Of a DNA stretch of 64,000 nt, positions 45,355-58,295 are shown in pieces (positions within the stretch are counted from its first letter, which is position 1; each line of letters begins with the position of its first letter). This DNA comes from Hevea brasiliensis (Eukaryota > Streptophyta > Magnoliopsida > Malpighiales > Euphorbiaceae). The notes under the pieces are model-generated. The model did not search any database. It had not been told where the DNA came from and worked only from the letters and a program-made list of their open reading frames with translations. The translations under genes and the position numbers were made by a program. The stretch is from positions 4,001,752 to 4,065,751 of the forward strand of contig NW_026614695.1 of the NCBI RefSeq assembly GCF_030052815.1, in the 5' to 3' direction.

Positions 45355-48300
45355 AATTACCTGTTCATAACCTTGAATACTTTTGCAGATCAAAACTCCC
45401 AAAATTCCCAGTCAAACGTCCATTGGGTTCTAGCTTCAGTACCTGCGCAAAGGAAACAATTCAATCGCACTAAGCATTGCTGCTTAGTGGTGCAATAATA
45501 TAACAAGGAAATAATATACAAATAAAGATAGAAACAAAATTCGGATAATTAAGATTTATTTATACTTCACATGCGATTTCTAAAATTTAATATATTTTAT
45601 CCTAATTGAGTCTTCTTTGGAAGTGTTTATTCTGCCAATGTACAGTAATAATGTACCAAGAAAAATGATCTAAAAATAATAAACTTATGCTTATATTATT
45701 ATATAAGTCACATTTGCAATATTTATTTATGTTATAATTTTCTTTGCTAATCTTTTAGCATTTTCTCAATACTTGCTAGGTTGTCTCAGATTATCTCATA
45801 ATAAGTAAATTTTAATATCGGTCCAGTTCATTTCGATTCTTTCTAATAAATAACTATTCTAATTTATTTTAGGTCATCATACTCATTTATTTTATTTAAT
45901 TTCTAATATTTTTAATTGCTAGTATTCTTAACTTATTTCAATAAATTTCACTACCCAAGTAACCTATGACATACTGACTAAACTGGATAACGGGTCGTCG
46001 GCACTGGACACCGCGGTGTCTTGGGCCGTCATACCATGGGACGCAAAATGTCAACCACGTATGCAGTTAGTATGGCTAAAAAGCCATGGTAACACATAAT
46101 CAGGCATAAAAGCCATGAATGTTGGCATAAAGCCATGAATGCGGGCATAAAGCCATGAATACGGGCACAAAGTCATGAATATAGGCATAAAGCCTTTCAC
46201 AGTACTGCTAAAACAATGCCCTATTGGCATGCCAAACTATCCAATCTGACACACATGTCTAGGCAATACAATGGCACATAATATCATTAACTATTAATAT
46301 ATTGTGTTTTATGACTTTATTATTTCATAATAAATCTCATAATTTATACATTCATCATACTATTCATACATTTCTTACATCATTCATATTGATCACAATT
46401 CACAACAATGGTGTTCATATACCATTGTACTCAAAACTTTCTTCCTTTCTCTTATAAATAGAACTAATGTTTCATTTATATTTTTATGTGATTCATTTAT
46501 TCATTACAATATTTATATGAATTCATAACTCATACATGGTGTTATTATCTTATTTGTAATGGAAACATAAATCCTAATGTAAACCTCATCCTATTTATAC
46601 TCAACAATCCATCTAGTTTAATTTCATTTCATATTCAAGTGGTATTACTTATGTTTTATTAGACCTACTAGTAAGGGGAATACAAATCTTAATCATATAC
46701 TCACATAACTTAAATGTTTATTAAGTCATTTAGGTAAATTACTATTTCTATTCCAAGTAATCCATGAATGTTTCATGGATTCCAAATTTCATACCTTAAT
46801 TTCCTCTACCAATTTAGTTATTATACTTTGTGTCTTTGTATTACTATTCACTCAAATTGTTGACTTTTTAATACATAATAAATTTATTGAACCTAAGTTC
46901 TCCAAGATACCACATTTTGCAATCAAAATTTGTTGGCATTGGTTGCCAATACCATTTCCAAGCTTAATGTTAATTGGGCAAAATTTTTAGTTTTCATGCT
47001 TTGTCTTTACTGTTCAATTTGTCACTTTTGCAGTGGGAATTTGGAAAAATGTTCAACATCAAAGTTGTTCCTTATTTTGTCTAGTTGAATTTCCTTTTTC
47101 GAATCACTCCATTTGGAGTTTTGTAACTCAAGTTATGGCCTAAAAACCGTGACTGGCCGGATTGGGCAGAACCCAAAATTCTCGATAAAATTGTTTCTGC
47201 CAGATTTGGTAACTCAAGTTTGGTTGGCAATTTGACTGTGTTATGGTCATAATTTAGGTTAGGTTTCTTCATGAAAGTTGTTGGTCTATATCTCAACTTG
47301 TTGCCGGTAAAATTTCAGGTCACTTGGACCTTGCTACATTGAGTTATGGCCAAATGACCAAATACTATTTATTTGGTCATTTTGCCCAGGCAGATTGCAG
47401 GTCACCCGAATTAGGGCAAACTTTTGGTCAAGTTGGTTTGGTTTTCTGGGCATGGTTTCTTCACCAAAGTTGTGCCATTATGTGTCTAGTTTCACCTCCA
47501 ATTGGCCTCATACCAATTGGAGTCACACAACCTCAGTTATAGGTCAAACAATACCCTAGACTCATAGGTCCAAATTTCCTGTATAAGAGAAGCACTCCCA
47601 ATTTTCAATTTCACCCAACTTCCAAACTTCAATTCACATTTATAACACTTCTAATAGTCAATAATCAACCTCAACATCATCAAATTCAAGTGACAACACA
47701 AAATTCCATATTTGAGCAAACCCTAAATCAACTTGCATAAATTTTAAAATCCAAGAGAATTTCTAGCACTAACCTTATTCCTTAGCTTCACTCAACTTCA
47801 ATTCAACCTTCTAATCAATCAAAAACTTGAAGCTCCTTCTTGGTCCACCTTGGCTGAAGTTCCACTTGCCCCAAACTCAATTTCTTTTGGTTTTTCTTGA
47901 GTGCTTTCTACTAATTAGGCTTTATTTTAGGGTGGGCTATAATTTTTCCAAGAAAAAATTTGGTTGAGACTTAGGGTTTTAAGCTTTGGATTTTAGGTTT
48001 TAATGGAAAATTTTAGAGAAGAAAGGGAAGAAAGCAAATGGACGGGAAGAAGAAGGGAAAAAATGCAGATTTTTATTCAATAATTAACCTATATAATAAT
48101 TAAATATTTAATGGCAATATGGTAAATAAGTAGAATGGCAAATTTGAAATTATTTTAAAGTTTATAATCATTATAATTTGACTTTTCAATAATTATTTTT
48201 AATTTTCATAATTTCAATTAATTAAATTAATTTATCTTCATTAAATTAATAATCATCATTTTTTGTCAATATTGGACCCTCAAATTTAATTGACCAAATT

Positions 48301-48849
48301 TTGCTCTTACCGAGTTGTCGGTTTATCTTTCTTTCTTCTTTCTTTTACTCATTTTTAATTTAATTTTCATCAATATTTATTCCTATTTTATATCATAATA
48401 ATTATTTACTTAATAGGACAAGTTGGTCAAAAATCATCTCCGAAGACGAAATGACCAAAATGCCCTCTGTTTGGCTTAACAGACTAAAATTATCTGTACT
48501 GATTGAAAATTTTTTCTAAGTATTTTCTTGGCATTCTAATGCCATAGGAATCTCAATGACCCTTCTCTGGAGTCCCAAAAATTATTTTATGAATTTTCTC
48601 CCGGGTCTAGAGCTCCTAGTTGCGAGAACCGCAACTTCCCACTGGGTTACCCATCGCTAGGGCACCGGCTCATTTAACTTGGTTGTATTTTATTTCTAAA
48701 ATTTTTTCTAAATTTTTCTTATTAATATTTGAGTTATTTATGACTCCTCACTCTAGTCTAATTATTTTTCCAGACGTTCTAGCTGTCCGGTCCGACACCG
48801 GTCACCAGAACAGTAGAATGTGCGGAATTGTTACAGTGAGGGTGTTACA
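45355..48849 (-). repeat. Antisense LTR fragment inside G
   Basis: A minus-oriented LTR truncated at its 3' (left) end. The right end GAGGGTGTTACA (48849) is a normal LTR start on the minus strand. It is the same subfamily as the LTR at 1-3144 and related to solo LTR E. The expected first 600-700 bp at the left are absent, and the twin stem-loop is just inside (about 45466-45485, CTAAGCATTGCTGCTTAG). Tandem GGCATAAAGCCATGAAT-like units lie at about 46103-46190. Confidence 0.85.
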
Positions 48850-50856
48850 GTTCCTTATAGGATGGCACCCACTGAATTAAGGGAGTTGAAAACTAAGCTG
48901 CAAGAGTTGCTTGATAAGGGGTTTATACGCCCCAGTGTGTCACCATGGGGAGCTTCAGTGTTGTTTGTGAAAAAGAAGGATGAGACTTTGAGGTTATGCA
49001 TCGATTACCGGCAGTTGAATAAAGTGACTGTGAAGAACAAATATCCGTTGCCTAGAATTGATGATTTGTTTGATCAGTTGAAGGGAGCAGGAGTATTTTC
49101 TAAGATTGATCTCAGATCAGGGTATCATCAGTTGAGGGTGAAGGATGTAGATGTGCCAAAGACTGCATTCAGGACCCGGTATGGACATTATGAGTTTCTG
49201 GTGAAGCCCTTTGGCCTAACGAATGCACCAGCAGCATTCATGGACCTTATGAACCGTATCTTCCATGCATACTTAGATCGATTCGTAGTGGTCTTTATTG
49301 ATGATATTTTGGTGTATTCCAAGACCAGGGAAGAACATGATGAACATTTGAGGATTGTTCTGTAAACCCTGAGAGAAAAGAAGTTGTATGCTAAGTTGTC
49401 AAAGTGTGACTTCTGGTTGAATGAGATTGCATTCCTTGGACACATAATGTCAGCTGATGGGATTAGGGTGGATCCCAAGAAAATAGAAGCAGTGATGGAA
49501 TGGAAGCCTCCCAGAAATAAAACTGAGGTCAGAAGCTTTTTGGGGCTAGCTGGATATTACAGAAGATTTGTGAAGGGATTTTCCTTAATAGCTGCTCCAA
49601 TAACCAAGTTGTTACATAAGAATGTCAGATTTGACTGGAATGACAAGTATCATACTAGTTTTGAGAAGTTAAAGGCTATGTTGACAGAGGCACCATTGTT
49701 AACACAGCCAGTGTCGGGAAAGGACTTTGTGGTCTACAGTGATGCCTCTCATAATGGGTTAGGGTGTGTATTAATGCAAGAGGGGAAGGTGGTCGCTTAT
49801 GCTTCCAGGCAGCTAAGGCCACATGAGCAGAATTACCCTACCCATGATCTAGAGCTTGCAGCAATTATCTTTGCACTGAAGATATGGAGGCACTACTTGT
49901 ATGGTGAAAAGTGCTACATTTACATAGACCACAAAAGTCTAAAATATTTGCCAACTCAGAAGGAGCTCAACCTTAGACAGAGGCGATGGATTGAGTTCCT
50001 GAAGAACTATGATTGTATAATTGACTACCATCCTGGGAAGGCAAATGTAGTTGCTGATGCTTTGAGCAGAAAATCCATCACAGCTTTGAGATCATTGAAT
50101 GCCCATCTATCTTTGGTTCGAGATGGAGCTATTTTGGCTGAGTTGCAAGTGAGGCCAAGCCTGTTACAGCAGATTTTAGATGGGCAGAAGGTAGATGAGA
50201 AGCTAAAGGCTATTATGAGAAAAAACCTAGAAGGGAAAGAAACTGACTATGAAGTGAAAACAGATGGGTGTCTATACTACAAAGGAAGACTGTGTGTACC
50301 AGATGATGGGGAATTGAAGGCCAGTATTCTAAAAGAGGCACACACCAGTGTGTATGCTATGCACCCAGGAAGTACAAAAATGTATCATGATCTGAAACTT
50401 CAGTATTGGTGGCCTGGTATGAAGAAGGACATAGCTGACTATGTGACTAAATGCTTGACATGTCAGCAAGTCAAGGCAGAACATCAAGTTCCATCAGGTT
50501 TGCTACAGCCTATACGCATACCTGAATGGAAATGGGATCGGGTCACCATGGATTTTGTAAGTGGTCTACCTCTCACCCAGAAGAAACATGATGCAGTATG
50601 GGTGATAGTGGATAGATTGACGAAGTCAGCACACTTTCTGCCAGTTAGGACTGACTACTCACTGGAGAAGTTAGCAGAATTGTATATCAGTGAGATAGTT
50701 AGACTGCATGGAATTCCACTTTCCATCATATCTGATCGAGACCCAAGGTTTACATCGAGATTTTGGAAGAAGTTGCATGAGTCCTTGGGTACACAACTCC
50801 ACTTCAGCACAGCTTTCCATCCTCAGACGGATGGGCAATCAGAAAGAGTAATCCAG
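48850..50856 (+). pseudogene. Element G pol: RT, RNase H, integrase core (first exon part)
   Basis: Opens inside the polyprotein at [16 protein letters not shown] shows [58 protein letters not shown] and [12 protein letters not shown]. One stop (TAA at about 49363, CAG or CAA in relatives) interrupts the frame, which then stays open to the intron. RNase H keeps its acidic residues ([29 protein letters not shown]). Integrase has an HHCC finger (EAH...MHPG...CLTCQQ) and all three catalytic residues: D in TMDFVSG, D in ISDRDPRF and E in TDGQSERV. It is the best preserved integrase in the window, but there is no gag, protease or normal start, so the element is defective. Confidence 0.92.
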
Positions 50857-50930
50857 GTAAACAATTGAACCAATTGAATTAATACAAATATTGAACTAAA
50901 ATGATAATAATAACGTGAAATATATGTCAG
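50857..50930 (+). other. Putative spliceosomal intron in integrase (element G, best copy)
   Basis: 74 bp, donor ATCCAG/GTAAAC, acceptor ATATATGTCAG/GTCC, phase 0, AT-rich, with a TGA in frame 12 bases in and a branch-point-like GAACTAAAA about 30 bases before the acceptor. Removing it joins SERVIQ to VLEDMLRS, the continuous reading expected of this integrase family. The length is not a multiple of three. Confidence 0.8.
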
Positions 50931-51619
50931 GTCCTTGAGGATATGCTGAGGAGTTGTGTCATTGAGTTTGAGGGAAGTTGGGATAGATACCTCCCACTGG
51001 CAGAATTTGCATACAACAATAGCTACCAAGCTAGTATCCAAATGGCCCCGTATGAAGCACTGTATGGGAGGAAATGTAGAACTCCAGTGTGCTGGACTGA
51101 ATTGGGCGAAGATAAACTGGTAGGGCCAGACCTAGTGAAACAGACTGAGGAGAAGGTAAAACTAATCAAAGCCAATCTGAAGGTTGCCTCAGATAGACAG
51201 AAATCTTATGCCAACCTGAAGAGAAAAGAAATAGAATATGCGGTTGGCGACAAAGTGTAAGCCCTAGGTTCATTGGCCCATATGAAATCATTAAACGTGT
51301 GGGTCCAGTGGCCTATAGGCTAGCTTTACCACCAGAGCTGGATAAGATCCACAATGTGTTCCATGTGTCTATGCTAAGAAGATACCGCTCAGATCCTTCA
51401 CATGTCATCTCCATGGAAGAAATTGAAGTACAACCGGATTTGACATATGAAGAGGAACCCATACGGATCCTGGCTCGGGAAGTGAAAGAGTTGAGGAACA
51501 AGCAGATTCCACTGGTGAAAGTGCTTTGGAGGCACCACAACACCGAAGAGGCAACTTGGGAAAGTGAAGAGACGATGAGGCAACAGTTCCCTCAACTGTT
51601 TGCATCAGGTAAATTTTGA
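50931..51619 (+). pseudogene. Element G integrase C-terminus and chromodomain
   Basis: Begins [15 protein letters not shown] and runs to GDKV (about 51259), where a deletion of about 55 bp relative to element A removes the FLKVS...GKGKL segment and puts a stop in frame. The sequence resumes in another frame with SPRFIGPYE and VGPVAYRLALPPELDK. The chromodomain (about 51495-51600) reads IPLVKVLWRHH, EEATWESEET, QQFPQLF. It ends ASGKF-TGA, where B has CGA and five more codons. Confidence 0.88.
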
Positions 51620-51635
51620 GGACGAAATTTAAATT

Positions 51636-51647
51636 AGAGGGGAAGAG
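51636..51647 (+). other. Polypurine tract, element G
   Basis: AGAGGGGAAGAG, one base before the 3' LTR at 51649. Confidence 0.85.
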
Positions 51648-51648
51648 T

Positions 51649-54600
51649 TGTAACACCCTCCCTGTAGCAACTCCGTACATTCTACTGTTCCGGTGACCAG
51701 TGTCAGACTGGACAGCTAGAACAGTCGGAAAAATATTTAAACTAAAGTGAGGAACTATAATTAACTCAAATATTAATAAGAAAAATTTAGGAAAAATTTT
51801 AGAAATAAAATACAACCAAGTTAAATGAGCCGGTGCCCTAGCGATGGGTAACCTAGTGGGAAGTTGCGGTTCTCACAACTAGGAGCCCTAGACCTGGGGA
51901 AAAATTCATAAAATAATTTTTGGGACTCCAGAGAAGGTTCATTGAGGTTCCTATGGCATTAGAATACCAAGAAAATATTTAGAAAAATTTTTCAATCGGT
52001 ACAGACAATTTTGACCCGTTAAGCCAAACAGAGGGCATTTTGGTCATTTCGCCTTTAGAGGCGATTTTTGGCCGACTTGTCCAGTTAAGTAAATAATTAT
52101 TATGATCTAAAATATGAATAAATATTGCCAAAAATTGAATTGAAAATGAGTAGAAAAGAAAAGAAAATGAAATAAAAGTCATATTTATGACATAAGCATG
52201 ATGCAATTAAAATATTTTCACCCAACCAAATTTTGACACATCATTAAAAAATACTTAAACATGAATAAAAGGAGATAAAAATTGAAAAAGTGGACAGCCA
52301 TCTTCAATCTTTGGGCTGCAGAAACGTTGAGAGAGAGAGAGAGGAGAAAAAAACTCCATGAAAGCTCTTGTTCAAGCTTGATTTTCCCTAAGCTCTCCAC
52401 CCCAAAACCCTAAACTTCCTTCACAAAAAACTATCCCTAAACCTTGAGGAAGCATAAGGCAGCAGAAATTTGAGGAAATTTTGAAGTTGGGCAAGTCCAA
52501 GTTAGGTCACAAGTGAGGTTAGTGCCAATTCCTTCTAGGAATTTTATGTATATCATATGTGGAGTAGGAATTAAGTGTAAAAATTAAGTGAAATTAAACA
52601 AAAGTTGCATGATGAATTTTTACCATTTTTGGCAGCCATGAACTTATGAGAGTTTTGATGATTTTTTTTAGATTAAAAGAGTACAAAAGATGTCCTTTAA
52701 TATGAAATTAACACTTAGCACCTTATATTGTAAGTTAATGGAAGAATAGAGGAATTGAGAATTTAGGGTTTTGACCAAATTAAGGTTTTAATCCTATAAT
52801 GGTGTAGGAACATTTTAATGGTCAATTAGTGACCATTTGGTTATTGGTAAACAAGAAATGAAGTGTGTTTAGTGATAGGATTTAGGTTTAGTGTGGCTGC
52901 CCATGGTGACCTGCAGAATTGGATATGAGTCTAGCAGGTTTGGGCAGCCATAACTTGAATTGTAGAGGTTCAATTGATGTTGGCCAATTGGACATGAAAC
53001 TAGACACATAATGGCACAACTTTGGTGAAGAAACCATGCCCATAAGACCAAACCAAGTGGACCAAAAACTTGCCCCAATCCGGGTGTCCTGCAACCAGTT
53101 TCTGCAGAATGACCAAATGAACAGTGATTGTTCATTTGGCCATAACTCAGTGTATAATGGCTCAATTGACCTGAACTTTTACCAGCAACAAGCTGAGATA
53201 TAGACCAACAACTTTCATGAAGGAACCTACCCCAAATTATGACCAGAACCTATTCAACAAGAGAGTGGAAGTTACTGTTTACTGCACTGTAGATATTGTC
53301 AGTTCTGAAATTTTTCAATCCGGCCAGTTGTGGTTTTTTGACCATAACTTGAGCTACAAAACTCCAAATGGAGTGATTCAAAAAAAGAAATTCAACTAGA
53401 CAAAATAAGGAACAACTTTCATGTTTATCATTTTCTCAAATTCCCACTGCAACAGTAACTAATGGAACAGTAAAGATAGGGTATAAAAACTGAAAATTCT
53501 GCTCCATTAATTTTAAGCTTAGAAATGGTATTGGTAATCAATGCCAACAAATTTTGAATGCAAAATGTGGTATGTTGGGAGTGTTAAAACCAATGTACCT
53601 ATTTTCTATACAAAATTCAACATTTTTGTTGACTAATGAAGGGAATAGTAACACCAAAACTTGAAATTCAAAAATTGAAAGATTCCAAAGTGACAAATGC
53701 CCTAGTATACCTAACAAGATTGGTTTGGATAGTTTGGCATGCCAATAGGGTTCAGTTAGCAGTACTGCACATGGCATTATGCCATTCTGTGATTTCATGG
53801 CTTTTAGCCATTCTGACCTTGTATTGAAATTTGGCCTAGTGCCTGATGTTATTACAGCTTATTAGCTGTTCTGTTGCACACCGGGAGATACATATGTGAC
53901 CGATGGTGTGACGGCCCGAGGTACTTGATACCCAGTGCCAGTTTACCCGTTTATCCAGTCCAGTCATCCAGTATAGGTTACTTGGGCAACCAAAAAAATG
54001 AAAGTGGATAAATTTAACGAAATAATGAATATAACAAGTACACAATAAATAAGACTACAAATACTCATTGAAAATTTATTTGCAATAAGACATCGATACA
54101 TTCACTGCATATTTATTTTTTTGTTATTTCTTTGTATTTTATTATTGGTACCACTAAGCATTATTGCTTAGGGCGTTGCTTTTGCCACGCGTAGGTTCCG
54201 AGATATCGACCGAGAGCCCGTAGATCACGCATCGGGTGAGACCTCCCAGACTCTGCATAGTGTCCGTGTCACCTCACCGTCATCAGTGCATTGGTAGGAC
54301 ACTAGGTTTTATTTTGATATTTTGTAATAACTTTTATTTTCTCATATGTAATTGAAACTTATGTAATATATTTTGGTATTAATGTAAATAGTAGATATTG
54401 TGTTTGTGAATGAAAAAGTGAATATTTATTTATGACTTTTACATGATTATCATATGAGATGAATGATTGAGAAATGGAAATGTTGTTGAAAAACATATTG
54501 AGATTTTGTTGATGAAATAAAGTTGGGATTGTTGGAAATGATTATTGGAAGTGTTTTTAACAGGTTCCGAAGAACTGTTTTCTCCATTTTTAGCCGGTAC

Positions 54601-54812
54601 TCTGCCGGATTTTCTATAAAACTTTCAGAACCTCAAATAAATTATAATTTCAATAAATGGCTTAAATGAATTATATTTCACAAGTTATATTCAAAACTAT
54701 AATAAAAATTAATTAAGGAAGAATAAAAATGATTAAGATAAAATAGAGTGTTCTGGTACACCGTGTGACATATCTTACTCGGATATACTGTAGACGGGTA
54801 AGGGGTGTCACA
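51649..54812 (+). repeat. Element G 3' LTR
   Basis: 3164 bp, TGTAACACCCTCC to GGGTGTCACA. It is the same family as the B LTRs (3159 and 3161 bp). Degenerate modules start near 52947, 53138 and 53340. The first stem of the twin stem-loop lies at 54154-54171 (CTAAGCA, loop TTAT, TGCTTAG). Confidence 0.93.
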
Positions 54813-55259
54813 AGCAATGTGAATTAGAGGTGGAAGACGGATTGCTTAACTCTCATTGGTCCATGCTTTTAATTAATTAGTAAAATAACATTACTATTGA
54901 TAATTGTTCGGTAACAAGAGCCGCATATAATATAATAAGTTTAGTTACTATCTTAATTATAGCTAAAGTCTTGAATTTCTAATACATTAAAAAAATAATT
55001 ATTTAATTAATTTATTAATACAGATAAATAACATACTTTTAAATAATAATAATAATAATTTTAGAATTAGTAAAAAAAATTAAAACACCAAAATAAAATA
55101 AATAAGATAATATATTTTATTAAAGTATTACTTTTGAATTTAAGAAAAATAAAATTTTAAAATAATAAAAAATTTAGAATTCAAGTATTACATTTATGAT
55201 ACAAAAACTATCAAATAGCATAGGAACACTCGCAGAGTAGCTACTTGTAAGAAGCCTAT
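54813..55259. other. AT-rich spacer between G and H
   Basis: Starts with the AGCAA duplication of G. It is AT-rich with an (AAT)n run at 55042-55059 and no supportable gene. The last five bases CCTAT (55255-55259) are the candidate left target duplication of element H. Confidence 0.7.
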
Positions 55260-58200
55260 TGTAACACCCCTAAGTTCGGTAGTGCGTTCTGCTGCTCCAG
55301 TGACCAGTGTTGTCCGGACAGCTAGGATGCCTAGAACCACACTTCAATGAGAGTGAGGAGACATAAAATAATGAAATAAAAGAAAAGAAAGTACAAGAAA
55401 AACAAAGGAAAAATGATTGCAAAGAAATGTGATCAAGTTAAACGAGCCGGGAAACCTAACGATAGGTGACCGCACCGGGAAGTCACGGCGTGGACCGTTG
55501 ACTAGCCCTGGACTGCGGGGAACCCTGGGAAACATTTTTAGGACATAAATAGAACCTTATTGAAGGATAGATATCATTAGAAAGATCAAAGAAAAATTAA
55601 ATAATTAGTACAAAGAAAAGTGAGAAATCGAAAAACAGACAAAATACGGTGTTACCGAAAAATCGGGAAAGCCACCCGAACAGGGGCATTATGGTCAATT
55701 GACATCCCGAAGTGTCTTTTGACCTAAATGTCCATTAAAAATAAATAATATTACACTTAGAAAATAAAATGAAAAATTAGTTTAGTGGTACCTAATGCAA
55801 ATAACCAAAAGTGGAGTGAAAATTGTGTAATTAGCACTTTAAGCTTATAATATGATTTAAATGTGGTGAGTGGACCACTAGGGAATTAATTAAGGACTAA
55901 AGGGGCAGGTGTACATCCATTATCCAAGGCAGAAAATTTCATCTTCCTCATTTCATCAACATTGCCGTGAATGAAGAAAATGGGAACCACCATGGCCATT
56001 TTTCATGCAAGCTCTCTTAACTCTCCATTTTCAACTCCAACCTCTTAAGTTCCTTCATGAAACTTTGTCTACTCATCACAAGGAAGAGTTTGATACTAAA
56101 TTTGAGAAGTTTAAGCAAGGTTTAACAAACTCAAGCATAAGGTAAGTTCATAATTTTGAAGATAGCTTTGTTAAGTTTTGTGTGCATGTTATGGGTGTTG
56201 GTTTTGTGAAGGAAATTTTGAAGTTTAAATAGTTATTGAGATAGCCATTTTTGGACAGCCATGGGGTCACACATTTGATGATTTATTATGCATATAATTG
56301 ATGAGAAATAATGTTGATCATGGTAAATTAATAACCTAGTGAATTATTTCATGTTTATATGGTGATTTATGCACTTGGATGGGAATTGGTAACTTGGACA
56401 GCACTTTGATGTTGAAGGACAAATTTGGGCAGCCTTGGGGACACTTGAATAAATGTGTATATTCATGGGAGTGTTGGCAGAATTGTGGCATTAAGGAATG
56501 AAGGATATGTGTATGAAATTATTGTGTAAAGTGTATGTGAGAATTAGTGGTGTTTAGGTGTGTATGTAATGGTATTGAGATATTGTAAATGTGAATTATA
56601 TTTGGTGTGTTGAGGGTAATGGTAATCTGCCCAAAATAATGTTAATGTAAAGTAGATTATAATGTGGTTAATGCACCAAAACAGATTGGTAGGGAAGTGA
56701 ACCAAATTGCAAGGTATATGTGTGTTTGAAGTGGGGTGTGAAATGCATATTGAGGGCAGTGTACATTTTAGCCCATAACCTGAAATGTGTAACCTCAATT
56801 GGTATGAGACCAATTTGAGGTGAAACTAGGCACAAAATGTGCCAACTTTCATTGAGAAACCATACCAAAATTCTGCTTGCAAGTTGATGTGAAAAATGAC
56901 CAATTCGGATTAGGTACACTTGAGACCTAAAAACTGACCATTTGGGCAGCAGTGAGTATTTATGCCATAACTCACTCAAAACAGGTCCAATTGACCTGAA
57001 ATTTTAACCATGAATAGTTAAGACCCATACCTACAAGTCTTATGAAGACACCAAAGCCCAGAAATGACCATAAGCAAGTCAAAAAGCTTGCACAAGTTCG
57101 GGTCCACACACTGGGCGAACAAGAGTTGACCAAATTGACCTAAAATTGACCTAAATTGGTACCATTTGACCAGCAATAGTATAATGACCATAACTTGGTC
57201 TACTTAACTCGGATTGACCTGAAATTTTTCCCCGCGTGCAATAAGACCTAGATCTACAAGTTTGTAGTTTTGACCGAGACCCGAAAACCGAGGGAACTAG
57301 ATCGTCCGGTTAGGTCAAACCAGGTGTTCGAATCCAAAGAATTTGCATTAAAATGCACTAAGCAAGGAAGTGACTTTGGTAAAACATACCAAATCTAAAA
57401 CCTTATCGAATGTGACATATTAACGACACTAAAACCTAATTTACCTAAAACGCAATGAGGGTCGGTATATTAGGTGACTTAGTGAATAATTGAGTTCAGT
57501 GCATTATTTACCAAACCCCATCGATAGAGACAGTTTAATTTGGTACTGAAACACTTCAAATTGTGTTTCTCAGTTAACAAGGACTCAGCAAAAGGGAAAG
57601 AAATACTGAGTCAGGACCAGGAGACAAATATCAGAGGTTTGTGCACAACGGCTATTGCTTTTGAATTTTTCAATTGAAATAAATATTGAATATTTGTATA
57701 TTATTGTTTTAAATGGTGTTTGTGCACAACAACTGTTTCTTTTGAATTATTTTCAATGGAAATAAATATTGACTATTTGCATATCATTGTTTTAAATTGT
57801 GGAAATGTGTTTGGTGGACACTTATTGATTGAAAAACATTGTGAATGGTTTGAAACTGTGAAAAATTGTTTGAATGGTATTTGATGGATACTTATTGATT
57901 GAAAAGCACTGTAAATGGTTTTTGTGGAAATTGAAGTGAATTACGAATTGTGTTGCCATTTTGTGAATGAAATTATAACTTTGGAAATTTATTGGATTCT
58001 TACGGATCATTTGAATAAAATGTTTGGAATTGTTTTGACTCACAATTGGCATGACACTGATAATATGTTCCTCCTCCATTAATGGGGTGAGTGTGATTAT
58101 TCCTCCCTCTTTGACTTATTAGTCTGGGGTGAGTATGATTATGTTCCTCCCTCTTTGACTTCCCAGTCTGAGGTGAGTATGGATGAGTACTCATTAGATA

Positions 58201-58295
58201 GCTAGCTTCCTCCCTCATTGATTTCGATTATTGGGGTGAGTATGTCTTGTCGTGGTGTACAACACGGCATATATGGAAAAATTGTGTCATGGCCT

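Larger units (their letters stand above)
45177..54812 (+). mobile_element. Element G: rearranged Ty3/gypsy element, B family
   Basis: Outer ends are intact: TGTAAAACCCTCC at 45177, GGGTGTCACA at 54812, and a perfect 5-bp duplication AGCAA (45172-45176 and 54813-54817). Inside, the 5' LTR stops after 178 bp and is joined to an antisense LTR fragment of another family (45355-48849). This is followed by RT from about PYRMAP to the chromodomain and a full 3' LTR (51649-54812, 3164 bp). The PBS, gag, protease and the RT start are missing. The simplest history is insertion of a minus-strand element into the RT region, then a deletion running from G's own 5' LTR into one LTR of the intruder. Confidence 0.88.

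Noticed and set aside
45177..48849. Reading this as an independent element with inverted terminal LTRs
   Set aside because: The left 178 bp match the 3' LTR of G and share its target duplication with 54813; the rest is a different, truncated LTR.
55344..55535. Minus-strand ORF starting MFPRVPRSPG, also at 60820-61011
   Set aside because: It lies antisense in the GC-rich block of the H LTR and has no relatives in the other families' versions of the block.
57822..58218. Minus-strand ORFs rich in His/Thr in the H LTR, repeated at 63358-63682
   Set aside because: They arise from short tandem repeats of the LTR and are present only because the LTR is duplicated.
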